Notes: a model not told the origin generated them from the sequence alone. DNA of 35,691 bases from Saccharothrix sp. NRRL B-16348 (GCF_001280085.1 NZ_LGED01000215.1:1-35691), one strand, 5' to 3'; shown: positions 24,653 through 32,925, counted from the first letter of the stretch. Made by a program: numbers and translations.

Positions 24653-24736
24653 CGGCAACTCGCCGGCCGGTGCAACCCTCCGAGGCGCGAGTGCGTACTT
24701 GTGGTGACCGCAGGGACATCGGGGGAGGGCGACGGG

Positions 24737-25231
24737 TTGGGGCGCGACGACGAGTTCTCCCGGTTCTTCGCGAGCCGGTTCGACCAGGCCCGCCGCACGG
24801 CGTACGCGCTGTGCGGCGACTGGGTCGAGGCGGAGGAGATCGCGCAAGGCGCGTTCGTCCGCATGTACGCCCACTGGCCCAAGGTGCGGCGGGAGAGCGC
24901 CGAAGCCTACCTGCGCACCGTCGTGACCAGGCTCTTCCTCGACACGCGACGCCGGGGCAGGGGCCGCGAGCAGAGCGTGGCGGCGCCGCCGGAGTCGGCC
25001 GTCGACGCGGACACCTCCAGCGACGAGCGGCAGCCGCTGCTGGCCGCGTTGCGGCACGTCCCGCCCCGGCAGCGGGCCGTGCTGGTGCTGCGGTACGTGC
25101 ACGACCTGTCGATCGAGCAGGTGGCGGAGGCGCTGGGCTGCTCGGCGGGCACGGTGAAGAGCCAGGCCGCCCGCGGCCTGCAGACGCTCCGCGAGGCGTA
25201 TCGCGGCGCGGCCACCCCGGAAACAGCCTGA
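24737..25231 (+). CDS. SigE-family ECF RNA polymerase sigma factor
   Basis: 164 residues from TTG 24737, chosen for the ribosome site GGGAGGG (24723-24729) seven bases upstream and because family members begin near the DEFSRFFASRF segment. GTG 24701/24704 would add about 11-12 residues. Region 2 (7-70) includes RRTAYALCGDWVEAEEIAQG and FVRMYAHWPKV. Region 4 (100-155) includes LPPRQRAVLVLRY (PPRQRAVL), DLSIEQVAEALGCSAGTVKS and QAARGLQTLRE. It directs polymerase to an alternative promoter class. The next gene, starting 13 bp later, encodes a single-pass membrane protein that probably restrains it. Confidence 0.92.
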   Translation: MGRDDEFSRFFASRFDQARRTAYALCGDWVEAEEIAQGAFVRMYAHWPKVRRESAEAYLRTVVTRLFLDTRRRGRGREQSVAAPPESAVDADTSSDERQPLLAALRHVPPRQRAVLVLRYVHDLSIEQVAEALGCSAGTVKSQAARGLQTLREAYRGAATPETA

Positions 25232-25244
25232 CGGAGAGTGCGTG

Positions 25245-26195
25245 ATGTGGGAGAACGAGCAGGAGTTGAGCGGCCGGCTGAAGTCCGAGGTGGACGGCCC
25301 GGCCCCCGCCGTGCGCACCGACCTCGTGGAGGTGCTCAAGCGCGGCCGTCGCCGGCTGCTGGTGCGCCGCGTGGGCGCGTCCGCGGGTGTGCTGGCGGTC
25401 GTCGGCGTGGTCGGCTTCGGCACGGCCGCGCTGGGCGACCTGGCCGCGCCGCGGGACACGCCACCCGCCGGTGACGGCGGCGTGGTGACGACGTCGCCGG
25501 CGACCGTCGGTCCGGAGTGGACGACGGTGGCCCAACCGGCGCGCACCCCGTACGGCACGTTCACCCCGGCGTGGACCGCGCCACCGCCCGCCGGCCGCGA
25601 GATCCTGTCGATCCCGCTGTGCGACCCGGGCGCCGGCAGCCAGTCCACCACGTGGAACTCGCCGCGCCCGCCCGAATCCGTGCTCGACGCGTGGGTCCGC
25701 GCCGTGGCGCAAGTCGCGTCGCCCGCGACGGTGAGCGAGCTGAACACCCGCGTCATCCCGGCCAACAAGGACAAGCACCCCGACTCGGTGGACGGGCACG
25801 TCCAGTGGCTCGACGTCACCGACGAGCACGGCACCGGCAGCGTCGACCTGAAAGCGGGCCGCACCACCCTCGACCCGGTCGCGGCGGCCGACGACGAGGC
25901 GTTCGCGGAGGGCAATTGCGCCCCGCCGCGCCGGCTGGTCCGCTCGGACGGGACGGTGCTCCAGTTCTACCCGGTCCAGGCGAGCGAGCCGTTCCAGTCG
26001 CTGGCCCGGGTGCTGCGCGTCTACACGCCGACCGGCGCCACCTACGCGATCAGCGTCGTGAACTACGGCAGTCCCGACTTCGAGTTCCGGGAGGAGGACG
26101 CGTCCTTCAACCGCACGGGCGCGGGCCGCGAGACGCTGCCGCTGACCGAGGAGCAGCTGACCCGGATCGGCCTCGCGCTCGGCGACGCCAGGTGA
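25245..26195 (+). CDS. Single-pass membrane protein, putative anti-sigma partner
   Basis: 316 residues from ATG 25245, with GGAG (25233-25236) eight bases upstream; GTG 25242 is an alternative. A cytoplasmic N-terminus of about 40 residues (RTDLVEVLKRGRRRLLVRR) is followed by one membrane helix (about 41-64, VGASAGVLAVVGVVGFG) and an extracytoplasmic domain of about 245 residues, beginning Thr/Pro-rich and containing two widely spaced Cys (LCDPGAG, GNCAPP) that may form a disulfide. There is no zinc-binding HxxxCxxC anti-sigma motif. The role is inferred from position: SigE-family sigma genes are commonly followed by such membrane proteins. A weak terminator follows. Confidence 0.8.
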   Translation: MWENEQELSGRLKSEVDGPAPAVRTDLVEVLKRGRRRLLVRRVGASAGVLAVVGVVGFGTAALGDLAAPRDTPPAGDGGVVTTSPATVGPEWTTVAQPARTPYGTFTPAWTAPPPAGREILSIPLCDPGAGSQSTTWNSPRPPESVLDAWVRAVAQVASPATVSELNTRVIPANKDKHPDSVDGHVQWLDVTDEHGTGSVDLKAGRTTLDPVAAADDEAFAEGNCAPPRRLVRSDGTVLQFYPVQASEPFQSLARVLRVYTPTGATYAISVVNYGSPDFEFREEDASFNRTGAGRETLPLTEEQLTRIGLALGDAR

Positions 26196-26274
26196 CCTGC
26201 CCGCCGCTCACACCGCCCCGCGCGGAAATCGTTGTGTAGTCGGCAAGTTAACTCGATCGTGTAGTCACCTATCG

Positions 26275-26295
26275 CTCGAACGAGTCGAGGTTTTT
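26275..26295 (+). terminator. Weak hairpin with T-run after the sigma/membrane-protein operon
   Basis: CTCGA and TCGAG (26275-26279, 26285-26289) pair around five bases and are followed by GTTTTT. The stem is short, but the T-run is unusual in this GC-rich sequence. Two copies of GTGTAGTC (26234-26241, 26259-26266), 25 bp apart, lie just upstream. Confidence 0.4.
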
Positions 26296-26315
26296 CGGGT
26301 TCTACGCTGCCCTTC

Positions 26316-26373
26316 CGATATCGGGATCACACCGACCGCGTCCGCGCGCCGGCTGTCTCCACGAGCCGATATC
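26316..26373. promoter_or_regulatory. Two CCGATATC sites before the polysaccharide operon
   Basis: CCGATATCGG (26316-26325) is a perfect 10-bp palindrome. A second CCGATATC at 26366-26373 is followed by CCG, 50 bp downstream and about 18 bp before the first gene's GTG. This spacing, close to five helical turns, suits a pair of repressor sites. The promoter between them cannot be placed with confidence. Confidence 0.4.
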
Positions 26374-26390
26374 CCGACGGGAAGGGTCGC

Positions 26391-27215
26391 GTGACCGGTT
26401 ACCTCGCACTCACGGCGTCCGCGGTGCTGTACGCGCTGGGCATCGTCGCCCAGTCGATCGCCTCCCGGCGTGCCGACGAAGGCGGCGGCGGGCTCGGCCT
26501 GCTCGCCAGGCTCGCCCGCGACCGGCTCTACCTGCTCGGCTTCGCCGGCCAGGTGGGCGGGTTCGCGCTGGCGTTCCTGGCCCGCGCCGACCTGCCGCTC
26601 TACCTCGTCCAGGCCGGCTCGTCGTGCGCGGTCGGCCTGGCCACCCTCTTCGGCATCGCCGTGCTCGGCTGGCGGGTCCGCGCGATCGAGGTCGTGGTGC
26701 TCGTGGTGATGGCGGCCGGCCTGGTGCTGCTCGTCGCGGCGGCCACGCCGTCGGCCGCGCACGACGTGCCCCAGGGCCTCGGCATCGTCCTGTTCGGACT
26801 GCCCCTGGTCGGGCTCGTCCTGGTCCAGCGCCGGGTCGGCCGCGTCGTGCCGCTGGCCGCGTCCGCCGGGCTGGCGTTCGCGGTGGTCGCGATGACCAGC
26901 CGCACGCTGGCCGACGAACCGTTCCTCAGCCTCCCGCTGTACCCGCTGGCGTGGTTGATGATCGTCGCCGCGCTCGTCGGCCAGTCCTACCTGGCGCTGT
27001 CCCTGCGCCGCGGCTCGGCCACCTCGACCGTCGCCACCATGGACGCGACCACCGTCGTGCTCACGTCGATCATCGGCATCGCCGCCCTGGGCGACCGGAT
27101 CACGCCCGGCCGCGAGTGGTGGGTGGCGCTCGGCGTCGCGCTCGTCGTGTCCGGCGTGCTCCTGCTCGGCTACGCCGACCGCTTCACGAAGGCCGCCGCG
27201 GAGGTGGCCCGGTGA
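26391..27215 (+). CDS. DMT/EamA-like multi-helix membrane protein
   Basis: 274 residues, GTG with GGAAGGG a few bases upstream (26380-26386). It has about nine or ten hydrophobic helices, starting YLALTASAVLYALGIVAQ. The second half repeats the plan of the first, with the small-residue-rich end GITPxREWW-like ALGDRITPGREWWVALGVAL typical of drug/metabolite transporter proteins. It begins the polysaccharide gene set and is coupled to the deacetylase by GTGA. It may export a metabolite or move an undecaprenyl-linked sugar, as the EmrE-like ArnE/F proteins do; that role is speculation. Confidence 0.75.
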   Translation: MTGYLALTASAVLYALGIVAQSIASRRADEGGGGLGLLARLARDRLYLLGFAGQVGGFALAFLARADLPLYLVQAGSSCAVGLATLFGIAVLGWRVRAIEVVVLVVMAAGLVLLVAAATPSAAHDVPQGLGIVLFGLPLVGLVLVQRRVGRVVPLAASAGLAFAVVAMTSRTLADEPFLSLPLYPLAWLMIVAALVGQSYLALSLRRGSATSTVATMDATTVVLTSIIGIAALGDRITPGREWWVALGVALVVSGVLLLGYADRFTKAAAEVAR

Positions 27216-28165
27216 ACACCGCCAGCGTCTCCCTCGACCTCGACAACCTCTGGGCGTACCTCAAGACCCACGGCGACCCGGCGTGGGAACGCCGCCCCAG
27301 CTTCCTGCCCACCGCCGTGCCGCGCCTGCTCGAAGTCTTCGGCGCGCACGGGCTCACCACGACCGTCTTCGTCGTCGGCGCGGACGCCGAACGCGACGAC
27401 GGAGCGCGGGCCGTCGCCGACATCACCGCCGCCGGGCACGAGATCGGCAACCACTCCTACGGCCACGAACCCTGGCTGCACCGCTACACCCGCGACCGGC
27501 TCGAAGCCGAACTCGCCCGCACCGAGGCGGCCATCGTCGCGGCGGGCGCGCCACGGCCGACCGGCTTCCGCGGCCCCGGCTACAGCGTCACCCGCGACCT
27601 GCTGGAACTGCTCGCCGAACGCGGCTACCGCTACGACGCCAGCACCCTGCCCACCTGGATCGGCCCGCTCGCCCGCGCCTACCACAACCGCACCGCGCCG
27701 ACCGGCGGCGAACGCGACTTGTTCGGCGGCTTCTCCCGCGTGCGCGCGCCCAACGCCGCCTACCGCTGGCGCGTCGGCGCGGGCCTGGTCGAGCTGCCGG
27801 TCACCACGATGCCGCTGCTGCGCGTCCCGATCCACGGCTCCTACCTGCTGCAACTGCACCAGGTCTCGCCACGCCTGGCCCGCGGCTACTTCACCACCGC
27901 GTTGCGCCTGTGCCGGGCACGCGGCGTGCAGCCGTCGCTGCTGCTGCACCCCACGGACGTGCTCGGCGCGGCCGAGGCGCCCGGCATGGAGTTCTTCCCC
28001 GGCATGGCGGTGCCCGGCGCGCGGAAGGTCGAGTTCCTCGGCTGGGTGCTCGGCGCGCTGCGCGAGCACCACTTCGAGGTGATCGGCACCGGCGCGCACG
28101 TCGACCGGCTCGACGCGGGCCTGCGCGAGCACGACACCGGGCTGCTGGCGCGGTGCGGCGGATGA
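27212..28165 (+). CDS. Polysaccharide deacetylase (NodB/CE4-like)
   Basis: 317 residues, GTG overlapping the previous stop. NodB motif 1 is SLDLDNLW, with Asp9/Asp11; motif 2 is HEIGNHSYGHEPW, where His81 and His85 bind the metal; motif 3 is GFRGPGYS (118-125). There is no signal peptide, so it acts in the cytoplasm, perhaps on lipid-linked sugars, as do relatives such as ArnD. Residues 200-290 (LLQLHQVSPRLARGYF, LLLHPTDVLG) include the C-terminal conserved His of the family. In this operon it probably de-N-acetylates a repeat-unit sugar or its carrier-linked precursor. Confidence 0.88.
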   Translation: MNTASVSLDLDNLWAYLKTHGDPAWERRPSFLPTAVPRLLEVFGAHGLTTTVFVVGADAERDDGARAVADITAAGHEIGNHSYGHEPWLHRYTRDRLEAELARTEAAIVAAGAPRPTGFRGPGYSVTRDLLELLAERGYRYDASTLPTWIGPLARAYHNRTAPTGGERDLFGGFSRVRAPNAAYRWRVGAGLVELPVTTMPLLRVPIHGSYLLQLHQVSPRLARGYFTTALRLCRARGVQPSLLLHPTDVLGAAEAPGMEFFPGMAVPGARKVEFLGWVLGALREHHFEVIGTGAHVDRLDAGLREHDTGLLARCGG

Positions 28166-28323
28166 CGTGGCCGGTGCGGTGGGGCGGGTGACGTGGCGGG
28201 CGCGGGCGGCGTGGCGGTGGCGGGCGGCGTGGCGGTGGCGGATGGCGTGGCGGGCGCGGTGGCGGAACGACGACGTGGCGGTGGCGGGTGACGCGGCGGG
28301 CGTGGTGGGGCGGATGACGTGGC
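28161..28323 (+). repeat. Minisatellite expansion of the deacetylase/ligase gene junction
   Basis: The motif G(A/G)TGACGTGGC appears at 28161, 28187, 28287 (one change) and 28313, giving two 26-bp-spaced pairs 126 bp apart. The first copy overlaps the deacetylase stop as ATGA; the last contains the ligase ATG. Between them are four tandem 18-bp units starting GTGGCGG (28193-28264). The ATG in the first copy starts only a nine-codon frame, so the original coupled start has been duplicated and separated from its gene by 152 bp. Confidence 0.7.
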
Positions 28324-29558
28324 TGGTGCGGGTCCTGGCGTGCGCGACGGTGTTCGTGGCACCGCTGGAGGGCTACCTCCTGCAGGCGCACGGCCACCTG
28401 GCCAAGGCGCCGTCCGCGCTGCTGGTGCTCGCCTGGGCCGTCCTGCGGGTGCGGGAGCGCCGCGCGCCCGAGCCGCACCCGGCGCACGTGGTCCTCGCGG
28501 CGCTCGCCGTCGTGCTGCTGGCGTCGTCGGCGGTGCACGCGGGCGGCGCGTACACCGCGGACTACGCGTTGCGCTGGCTGCCCTTCCTGGTGGTCACGGT
28601 GGTCCTGATCGACGTGGCCGCGCGCGAGGTGTCGATCCGGGCGGTGCTCGCCGCGACGGTGGCGGGAGCGGTGGTGGCGGCGGTCGGCGCGCTGCTCGGC
28701 ATGGTCGCCGAGGGGCAGACGCGGGCCGCCGGGCCGTTGGAGGACCCGAACGACCTGGCCTACTTCCTGGTCGCCGCGCTGCCGCTGCTGGTCGCGCTGC
28801 GCCACGGTGGCCGGTCCGCCGCCATGCCCGGCGGGCCGACCGCGGTGCTGCCCGGTGCGACGGCAGGCGGGGTGACGAAGGCCGTCGTGCTGCCCGCAGC
28901 GGCGGCCGTCGTGCTCGCCGTGGGTGCGGCGGCGACGTTCTCCCGAGGTGGGGCGCTCGCCCTCACGGCCGCCGTGGCGTGGCTGCTGGTCCGCCGCGCG
29001 GTGCCGTTGAAGGCGTTGGCGGGTGGCGTGGCGGCGCTGGCCGTGCTCGGCGTGGCCGCCGTCCTGTTCGCCGGACCCGAGCTGGACCGGGCGGTGCGGG
29101 AGAAGACGCACGTCGCCGAGACCAATGTGGACACGCGCGAGCTGCGCTGGCAGGCCGCCGCGCGCATGGTCGCCGAGCACCCCGCCCTCGGCGTCGGACC
29201 GGGCGGGTTTCGCGAGGGCTACCCCGCCGCCTCGAACAACGCCGAGATCGACGAGCAGACCCCGGTGGCGCACAACATGTACCTGGAGGTCGCCGCCGAA
29301 CTCGGCGTGCCCGGCTTCGCGCTGTTCGTCGCGCTCCTCGCGCTCACCGCGGTCACCAGCGAACGCGTGCGCCGCACCACGACCGACCCGCTGCCGGTCG
29401 TCGCCGTCCAGGCGTCCCTGATCGCGGTGGTGGTCGCCTCCACCTTCCTGTCCCAGCAGTACTACCTGCCGTTGTGGTCGCTGGTCGCGGTCGTGGCCGC
29501 GGCCGACCTGCGTCTGAGGAGAGCGAGCGACGTTGCGTGTGCTCCACGTGATCAGTGA
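28314..29558 (+). CDS. O-antigen ligase/Wzy polymerase-like membrane protein
   Basis: 414 residues from ATG 28314 (MTWLVRVLACATVFVAP). The frame stays open further 5', but that stretch is the repeat expansion and would add an Arg/Trp-rich nonsense extension. About ten to twelve membrane helices flank a large loop that carries the Wzy_C/WaaL signature: HPALGVGPGGFREGYP, then AHNMYLEVAAELGVPGFALF. The His in that motif is essential in characterised ligases. It would polymerise lipid-linked repeat units outside the membrane or attach the finished glycan to an acceptor. It overlaps the next gene by 26 bp. Confidence 0.85.
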   Translation: MTWLVRVLACATVFVAPLEGYLLQAHGHLAKAPSALLVLAWAVLRVRERRAPEPHPAHVVLAALAVVLLASSAVHAGGAYTADYALRWLPFLVVTVVLIDVAAREVSIRAVLAATVAGAVVAAVGALLGMVAEGQTRAAGPLEDPNDLAYFLVAALPLLVALRHGGRSAAMPGGPTAVLPGATAGGVTKAVVLPAAAAVVLAVGAAATFSRGGALALTAAVAWLLVRRAVPLKALAGGVAALAVLGVAAVLFAGPELDRAVREKTHVAETNVDTRELRWQAAARMVAEHPALGVGPGGFREGYPAASNNAEIDEQTPVAHNMYLEVAAELGVPGFALFVALLALTAVTSERVRRTTTDPLPVVAVQASLIAVVVASTFLSQQYYLPLWSLVAVVAAADLRLRRASDVACAPRDQ

Positions 29559-30603
29559 GATGGGTACCGGCGGCGCCGAAGCGCTCGTCGCCGGGATGGC
29601 CAGGTCTGGCGCGCAGTTCGGCTGGCAGTCGGCCGTGGCCAGCGGCGGCGGGCACCGGGCCGAGGCGTTGCGCGCGTGCGGCGTGCCGACGTTCACCGTG
29701 CCCGTGGCCCGGCGCAAGGCGACCGGCGTCCTGCGCGCCACCACGGCCACCAAGGCCGCGATCCGCAGCTTCCGACCGCAGGTCGTGCTCGCGCACAACG
29801 TGTCGGCCAGCCTGGTCGCGCGCCTGGCCGTGCTGCCGGGCAGGCTGCCGCTGCTCACCGTGTTCCACGGCGTCGAGGAGGCCGACTACACCGGCGCGGC
29901 CCGCATCCTCAAGCGCACCTCGCGCACGGTCGTCGCGGTCGCCGACGCCACCGCCGACCGACTGCGCGCCGCGGGCGTGCCCGACCCCGTGGTGATCCCG
30001 AACGCGGTGTTCCCGCAACCCGAACGGGTGGACCGGAGCGCGGTCCGCGCGGTGCACGGCGTCGCCCGGGACGTACCGGTCGCGCTGTGCCCGGCCCGGC
30101 TGGAACCGCAGAAGCGGCACGACGTGCTGCTGGAGGCGTGGGCGGAGCTGCACGGCGACGCGGTGCTGTGGCTGGCCGGCGACGGCAGCCTCCGGGACGT
30201 GCTGCGGCTGCGTGCCGCCGAACTGGGCATCGCGGACCGGGTCCGCTTCCTGGGCAACCGCTGCGACGTGCCCGACCTGCTGGCCGCCGCCGACGTCACC
30301 GTGCTCACCAGCGACTGGGAGGGCATGCCGATCGCGGTGCTGGAGTCGCTGGCCGCCGGACGTCCCGTGGTGGCCACCGATGTGGACGGTGTGCGGCAGG
30401 CGTTGGCCGGTGGCGGTGGCGTGGTGGTGCCGCGCCGCGACCCCCGTGCGACGGCCGAGGCGTTGCGGTCGTTGCTGTTCGACCCGCAAGCGCGGGCGGA
30501 ACTGGCCGAGGCGGGCCGCGCGTCCGTGCGGCGCGAGCACGACCCGCGTCTGCTGATGCGGTCCTACGACGAACTGCTGCGCACCGCGATCGGAGCGTCA
30601 TGA
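29533..30603 (+). CDS. GT4-family glycosyltransferase (GT-B fold)
   Basis: 356 residues from a TTG, giving the classic GT4 start LRVLHVISEMGTGGAEALVA; AGGAG (29517-29521) lies 11 bases upstream. The C-terminal nucleotide-sugar domain shows LCPARLEPQKRHDVLLEAW and GDGSLRDVL, and the retaining-GT E(x7)E motif in DWEGMPIAVLESLAAG. It is a cytoplasmic-face enzyme that adds a sugar to the lipid-linked repeat unit. The donor sugar cannot be read. It overlaps the ligase gene 5' and the Wzz-like gene 3' (ATGA). Confidence 0.93.
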   Translation: MRVLHVISEMGTGGAEALVAGMARSGAQFGWQSAVASGGGHRAEALRACGVPTFTVPVARRKATGVLRATTATKAAIRSFRPQVVLAHNVSASLVARLAVLPGRLPLLTVFHGVEEADYTGAARILKRTSRTVVAVADATADRLRAAGVPDPVVIPNAVFPQPERVDRSAVRAVHGVARDVPVALCPARLEPQKRHDVLLEAWAELHGDAVLWLAGDGSLRDVLRLRAAELGIADRVRFLGNRCDVPDLLAAADVTVLTSDWEGMPIAVLESLAAGRPVVATDVDGVRQALAGGGGVVVPRRDPRATAEALRSLLFDPQARAELAEAGRASVRREHDPRLLMRSYDELLRTAIGAS

Positions 30604-31523
30604 TGGAGCTGGGTGTGGTGCGGGGCCTGCGCGACCTGCGCGTCCCGGAGGTGCTGAAGCGCCCGCTCGCGCTCAGCCTCGGGATCGCGCTCCTGGTCGC
30701 GGTCGCCGTGGTGGTCGCCGTCGAGGTCGCGGGCAAGGAGTACGAGAGCCGCGTCGGCGTGCTCGCGGTGCCGGCCGTCGGCGACCCCGAGCAGCCGCCC
30801 GAGGCGAGCTTCGGCGAGGTCGTCGCCCTGTCGCTGCCCGCGCTGGTCGAGGTGTCGCGCAGCCCGTCCGTGCTGCGCGGTCCCGCCGTGGAGCTGGGCA
30901 CCACGATCGACGACCTGGCCGGCCGGGTGTCCGTGGAGCTGGTGCCCGCCTCCGGCCTGGCCCGGCTGTCGGTGCGCGCCGACACCGCCGACCGCGCCGC
31001 GCAGGCCGCGACGCGGATCGCGCAGACCGTGGTGGAGGCCGACCTGTTCGCGCCCGCCGCCCGGCTGCGCCTGCTCGACCGGCCCGAGACGACGCAGGTC
31101 GCGCCGGACCGGCCGCTGGCCTACGGCCTGGCGCTGATCGCCGGCGTCCTCGCGGGTCTCGCCGCGCACGCCGTCGGCCACCTGCGCCGGACGCGTCCCC
31201 GCGACCAGGTGCGCGCCGCGCTCGCCGCCGGCGGTGTGCGGCGCCCGGTGGCCGTGCTGCCCGACGACGACCCCGAGCTGGCGCAACGGCTGACGCTGCT
31301 GTGCGAGGCGTCGGCCCGGCCCGCGCGCGTCGTGGCGGTCGTCCCGGAGCTGGCGGACCGCGCCGAGGCCCTGGCCGGCGAACTGCCGGACAAGACCGGC
31401 GAGCCCGCCGACGGCGACGCGGTGATCGCGGTCGTCGTCAACGGCGGGCCGCAGGACGAGCTGGCGACCGTGGTCGGCGCGCTGCCCGCCACGTCGACCC
31501 TGCTGGCGGTGGTGACGTGCTGA
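30600..31523 (+). CDS. Wzz-like chain-length protein with decayed kinase-like tail
   Basis: 307 residues; the first ATG overlaps the previous stop, and a second ATG at 30603 has better spacing from GGAG (30592-30595). Two membrane helices (about 22-44 and 173-195) bracket an extracytoplasmic segment of about 125 residues, the Wzz plan. Past the second helix, where bacterial tyrosine kinases carry a P-loop ATPase domain, is a remnant of about 100 residues: ARVVAVVPELADRAEALAG stands where a Walker A would be, and DAVIAVVVNGGPQDELATVV resembles the fold's last strands. No GKT/S, Walker B or Tyr cluster remains. It probably sets polymer length without kinase activity. Confidence 0.78.
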   Translation: MMELGVVRGLRDLRVPEVLKRPLALSLGIALLVAVAVVVAVEVAGKEYESRVGVLAVPAVGDPEQPPEASFGEVVALSLPALVEVSRSPSVLRGPAVELGTTIDDLAGRVSVELVPASGLARLSVRADTADRAAQAATRIAQTVVEADLFAPAARLRLLDRPETTQVAPDRPLAYGLALIAGVLAGLAAHAVGHLRRTRPRDQVRAALAAGGVRRPVAVLPDDDPELAQRLTLLCEASARPARVVAVVPELADRAEALAGELPDKTGEPADGDAVIAVVVNGGPQDELATVVGALPATSTLLAVVTC

Positions 31524-32779
31524 AGACCGTCGCGGCGAAGGACAAGGTGCGGGTGCTCACCGCGCTGGTGGCGTTGGTCGGCGCGGTGGCGGCGTGGCGC
31601 GCGCTGCGGCCGTCGTGGCAGGTGCCGCTCCCGACGTGGGCCACCCGGCCCGAGGAGCGGATGCAGGACTTCCGGGACGCGCTGTACTTCCCGATCCGCG
31701 AGTTCCTGGCGGGCGGCAACCCCTACCACCCGGCGGCGGTCCTGGAGCACTGGCCGGTGCGGCAGAACTTCAACCTCTACCAGCCCTACCACCTGCTGCT
31801 GCACGCGCCGTTCGCGCTGCCGGGCTACCGGGTGGGCGCGGTGGCGTTCGCGCTGGCGTCGCTGGTGCTGCTGATCGCGCTGGCGGTGCTGGCGGCCGGC
31901 CGGTTGCGCCCGCACGTGCCGTTGGCGCTGGGCACGGCGGTGGTCGCGACGCTGCTCGTGCTCAGCCAGGTCGGCAAGGCGCAGCTGTACGTCGGCCAGG
32001 TGAACCCGCTGATCGCGCTGGGCGCGGCGGGCGCGTTGCTGGCCAGGCGGGACGCGCCGAGGTGGGCGGCGGTCGCGTTGGCGCTGGCGTGGCTCAAACC
32101 GCAGTTCGGCCTGCCCCTGGCGGTGCTGCTGTTCGTGCGCGGGTCGCAGCGGGTGGCGTTGACCGGGACGGCGGTCGCGGCGGTGGCGAGCACGGTCGTG
32201 GTGGTGCCGTTGGTGGTGCGCGGCGGGGGCGTCGGGCCGTTCCTGGACGTGATCGCGGCGAACCTGGCGCACGCCGGCGAGACCGCGTACGGCGCGGTGG
32301 ACTCGATGACGGCGCAGCGGATCGACCTCGCGGCCGTGTTCTACCGCGTCACGGGCTGGCTGCCGGGCGGCGCGGAACCGTTCGCGCTGGTGGCCGTGCT
32401 GGTGGTGACGGCGGTGCTGGTGCGGCGGCTGGACCGGATGGGCCAGCCCGCGGCGGCGGACCTGCTCACGTGCCTCGCGGTGGTGGCGGCCGTGGTGCAC
32501 CAGCCCGGTGACGTGCTGATCGCGGTGCCGTCGCTGGTGGCGGTGGGTGTGGTGTGGTGGCGGGGCGGGTGCGAGCGGGACTGGCGGCTCGGGCTGTCGG
32601 CGGTGCTGCTGCTGGTGCCGTTCGCGCACCTGCACTTCGTCAGCGTGGCGATCCGGGCGGTGTCGAACGCGCGGGTGGACGTGACGGTCGACGGTGTGGC
32701 GGTCGTGGCGGCGTGGGCGCTGGCGGCGGTGTTCGCGGCGACCCGCCGTTGTTCGGCTGTCGGCACGGTCCGGTCGTGA
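31517..32779 (+). CDS. GT87-like (DUF2029) polyprenol-phosphate-sugar glycosyltransferase
   Basis: 420 residues, GTG overlapping the previous gene by seven bases. It is a multi-helix GT-C protein: an early acidic loop (MQDFRDALYFPIREFLAGGN, then NPYHPAAVLEHWP) holds the catalytic-type Asp, followed by about ten helices and the family's WLKPQFGLPLAVLLF. GT87 members in actinobacteria (PimE, AftC/D relatives) transfer mannose or arabinose from decaprenyl phosphate outside the membrane. It probably decorates the exported polysaccharide. The last codons lie in the 30-bp repeat that leads into the flippase gene. Confidence 0.8.
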   Translation: MLKTVAAKDKVRVLTALVALVGAVAAWRALRPSWQVPLPTWATRPEERMQDFRDALYFPIREFLAGGNPYHPAAVLEHWPVRQNFNLYQPYHLLLHAPFALPGYRVGAVAFALASLVLLIALAVLAAGRLRPHVPLALGTAVVATLLVLSQVGKAQLYVGQVNPLIALGAAGALLARRDAPRWAAVALALAWLKPQFGLPLAVLLFVRGSQRVALTGTAVAAVASTVVVVPLVVRGGGVGPFLDVIAANLAHAGETAYGAVDSMTAQRIDLAAVFYRVTGWLPGGAEPFALVAVLVVTAVLVRRLDRMGQPAAADLLTCLAVVAAVVHQPGDVLIAVPSLVAVGVVWWRGGCERDWRLGLSAVLLLVPFAHLHFVSVAIRAVSNARVDVTVDGVAVVAAWALAAVFAATRRCSAVGTVRS

Positions 32780-32925
32780 CACCGGTCGGTGGGCACGGTC
32801 CGGAGGTGACACCGGTCGGTGGGTCTGGTTCTGGCGTGACGCCGGTTGGTGGGTCTGCTTCGGACGTGACGTCGGCTGGTGGGGACGGTTCGGACGTGAC
32901 GCCGGTTGGTCGGCGCGCTGTGCGG
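32761..32925 (+). repeat. Five 30-bp tandem repeats spanning a stop/start junction
   Basis: Units start with GTGAC at 32776, 32806, 32836, 32866 and 32896, each followed by (A/G)C(C/G)GG(T/C)(C/T)GGTGG-like sequence and a GGT-rich end. The preceding bases 32761-32775 match the end of a unit, so the unit spans the end of the GT87 gene and the start of the flippase gene. Thirty bases keep the frame, so the flippase gains ten residues per copy (VTPVGG plus four variable). Each copy carries a potential GTG start. Confidence 0.88.

Noticed and set aside
28167..28313. N-terminal extension of the ligase-like protein
   Set aside because: It would be an Arg/Trp-rich low-complexity translation of the tandem repeat, and the ATG at 28314 gives a normal membrane-protein start.
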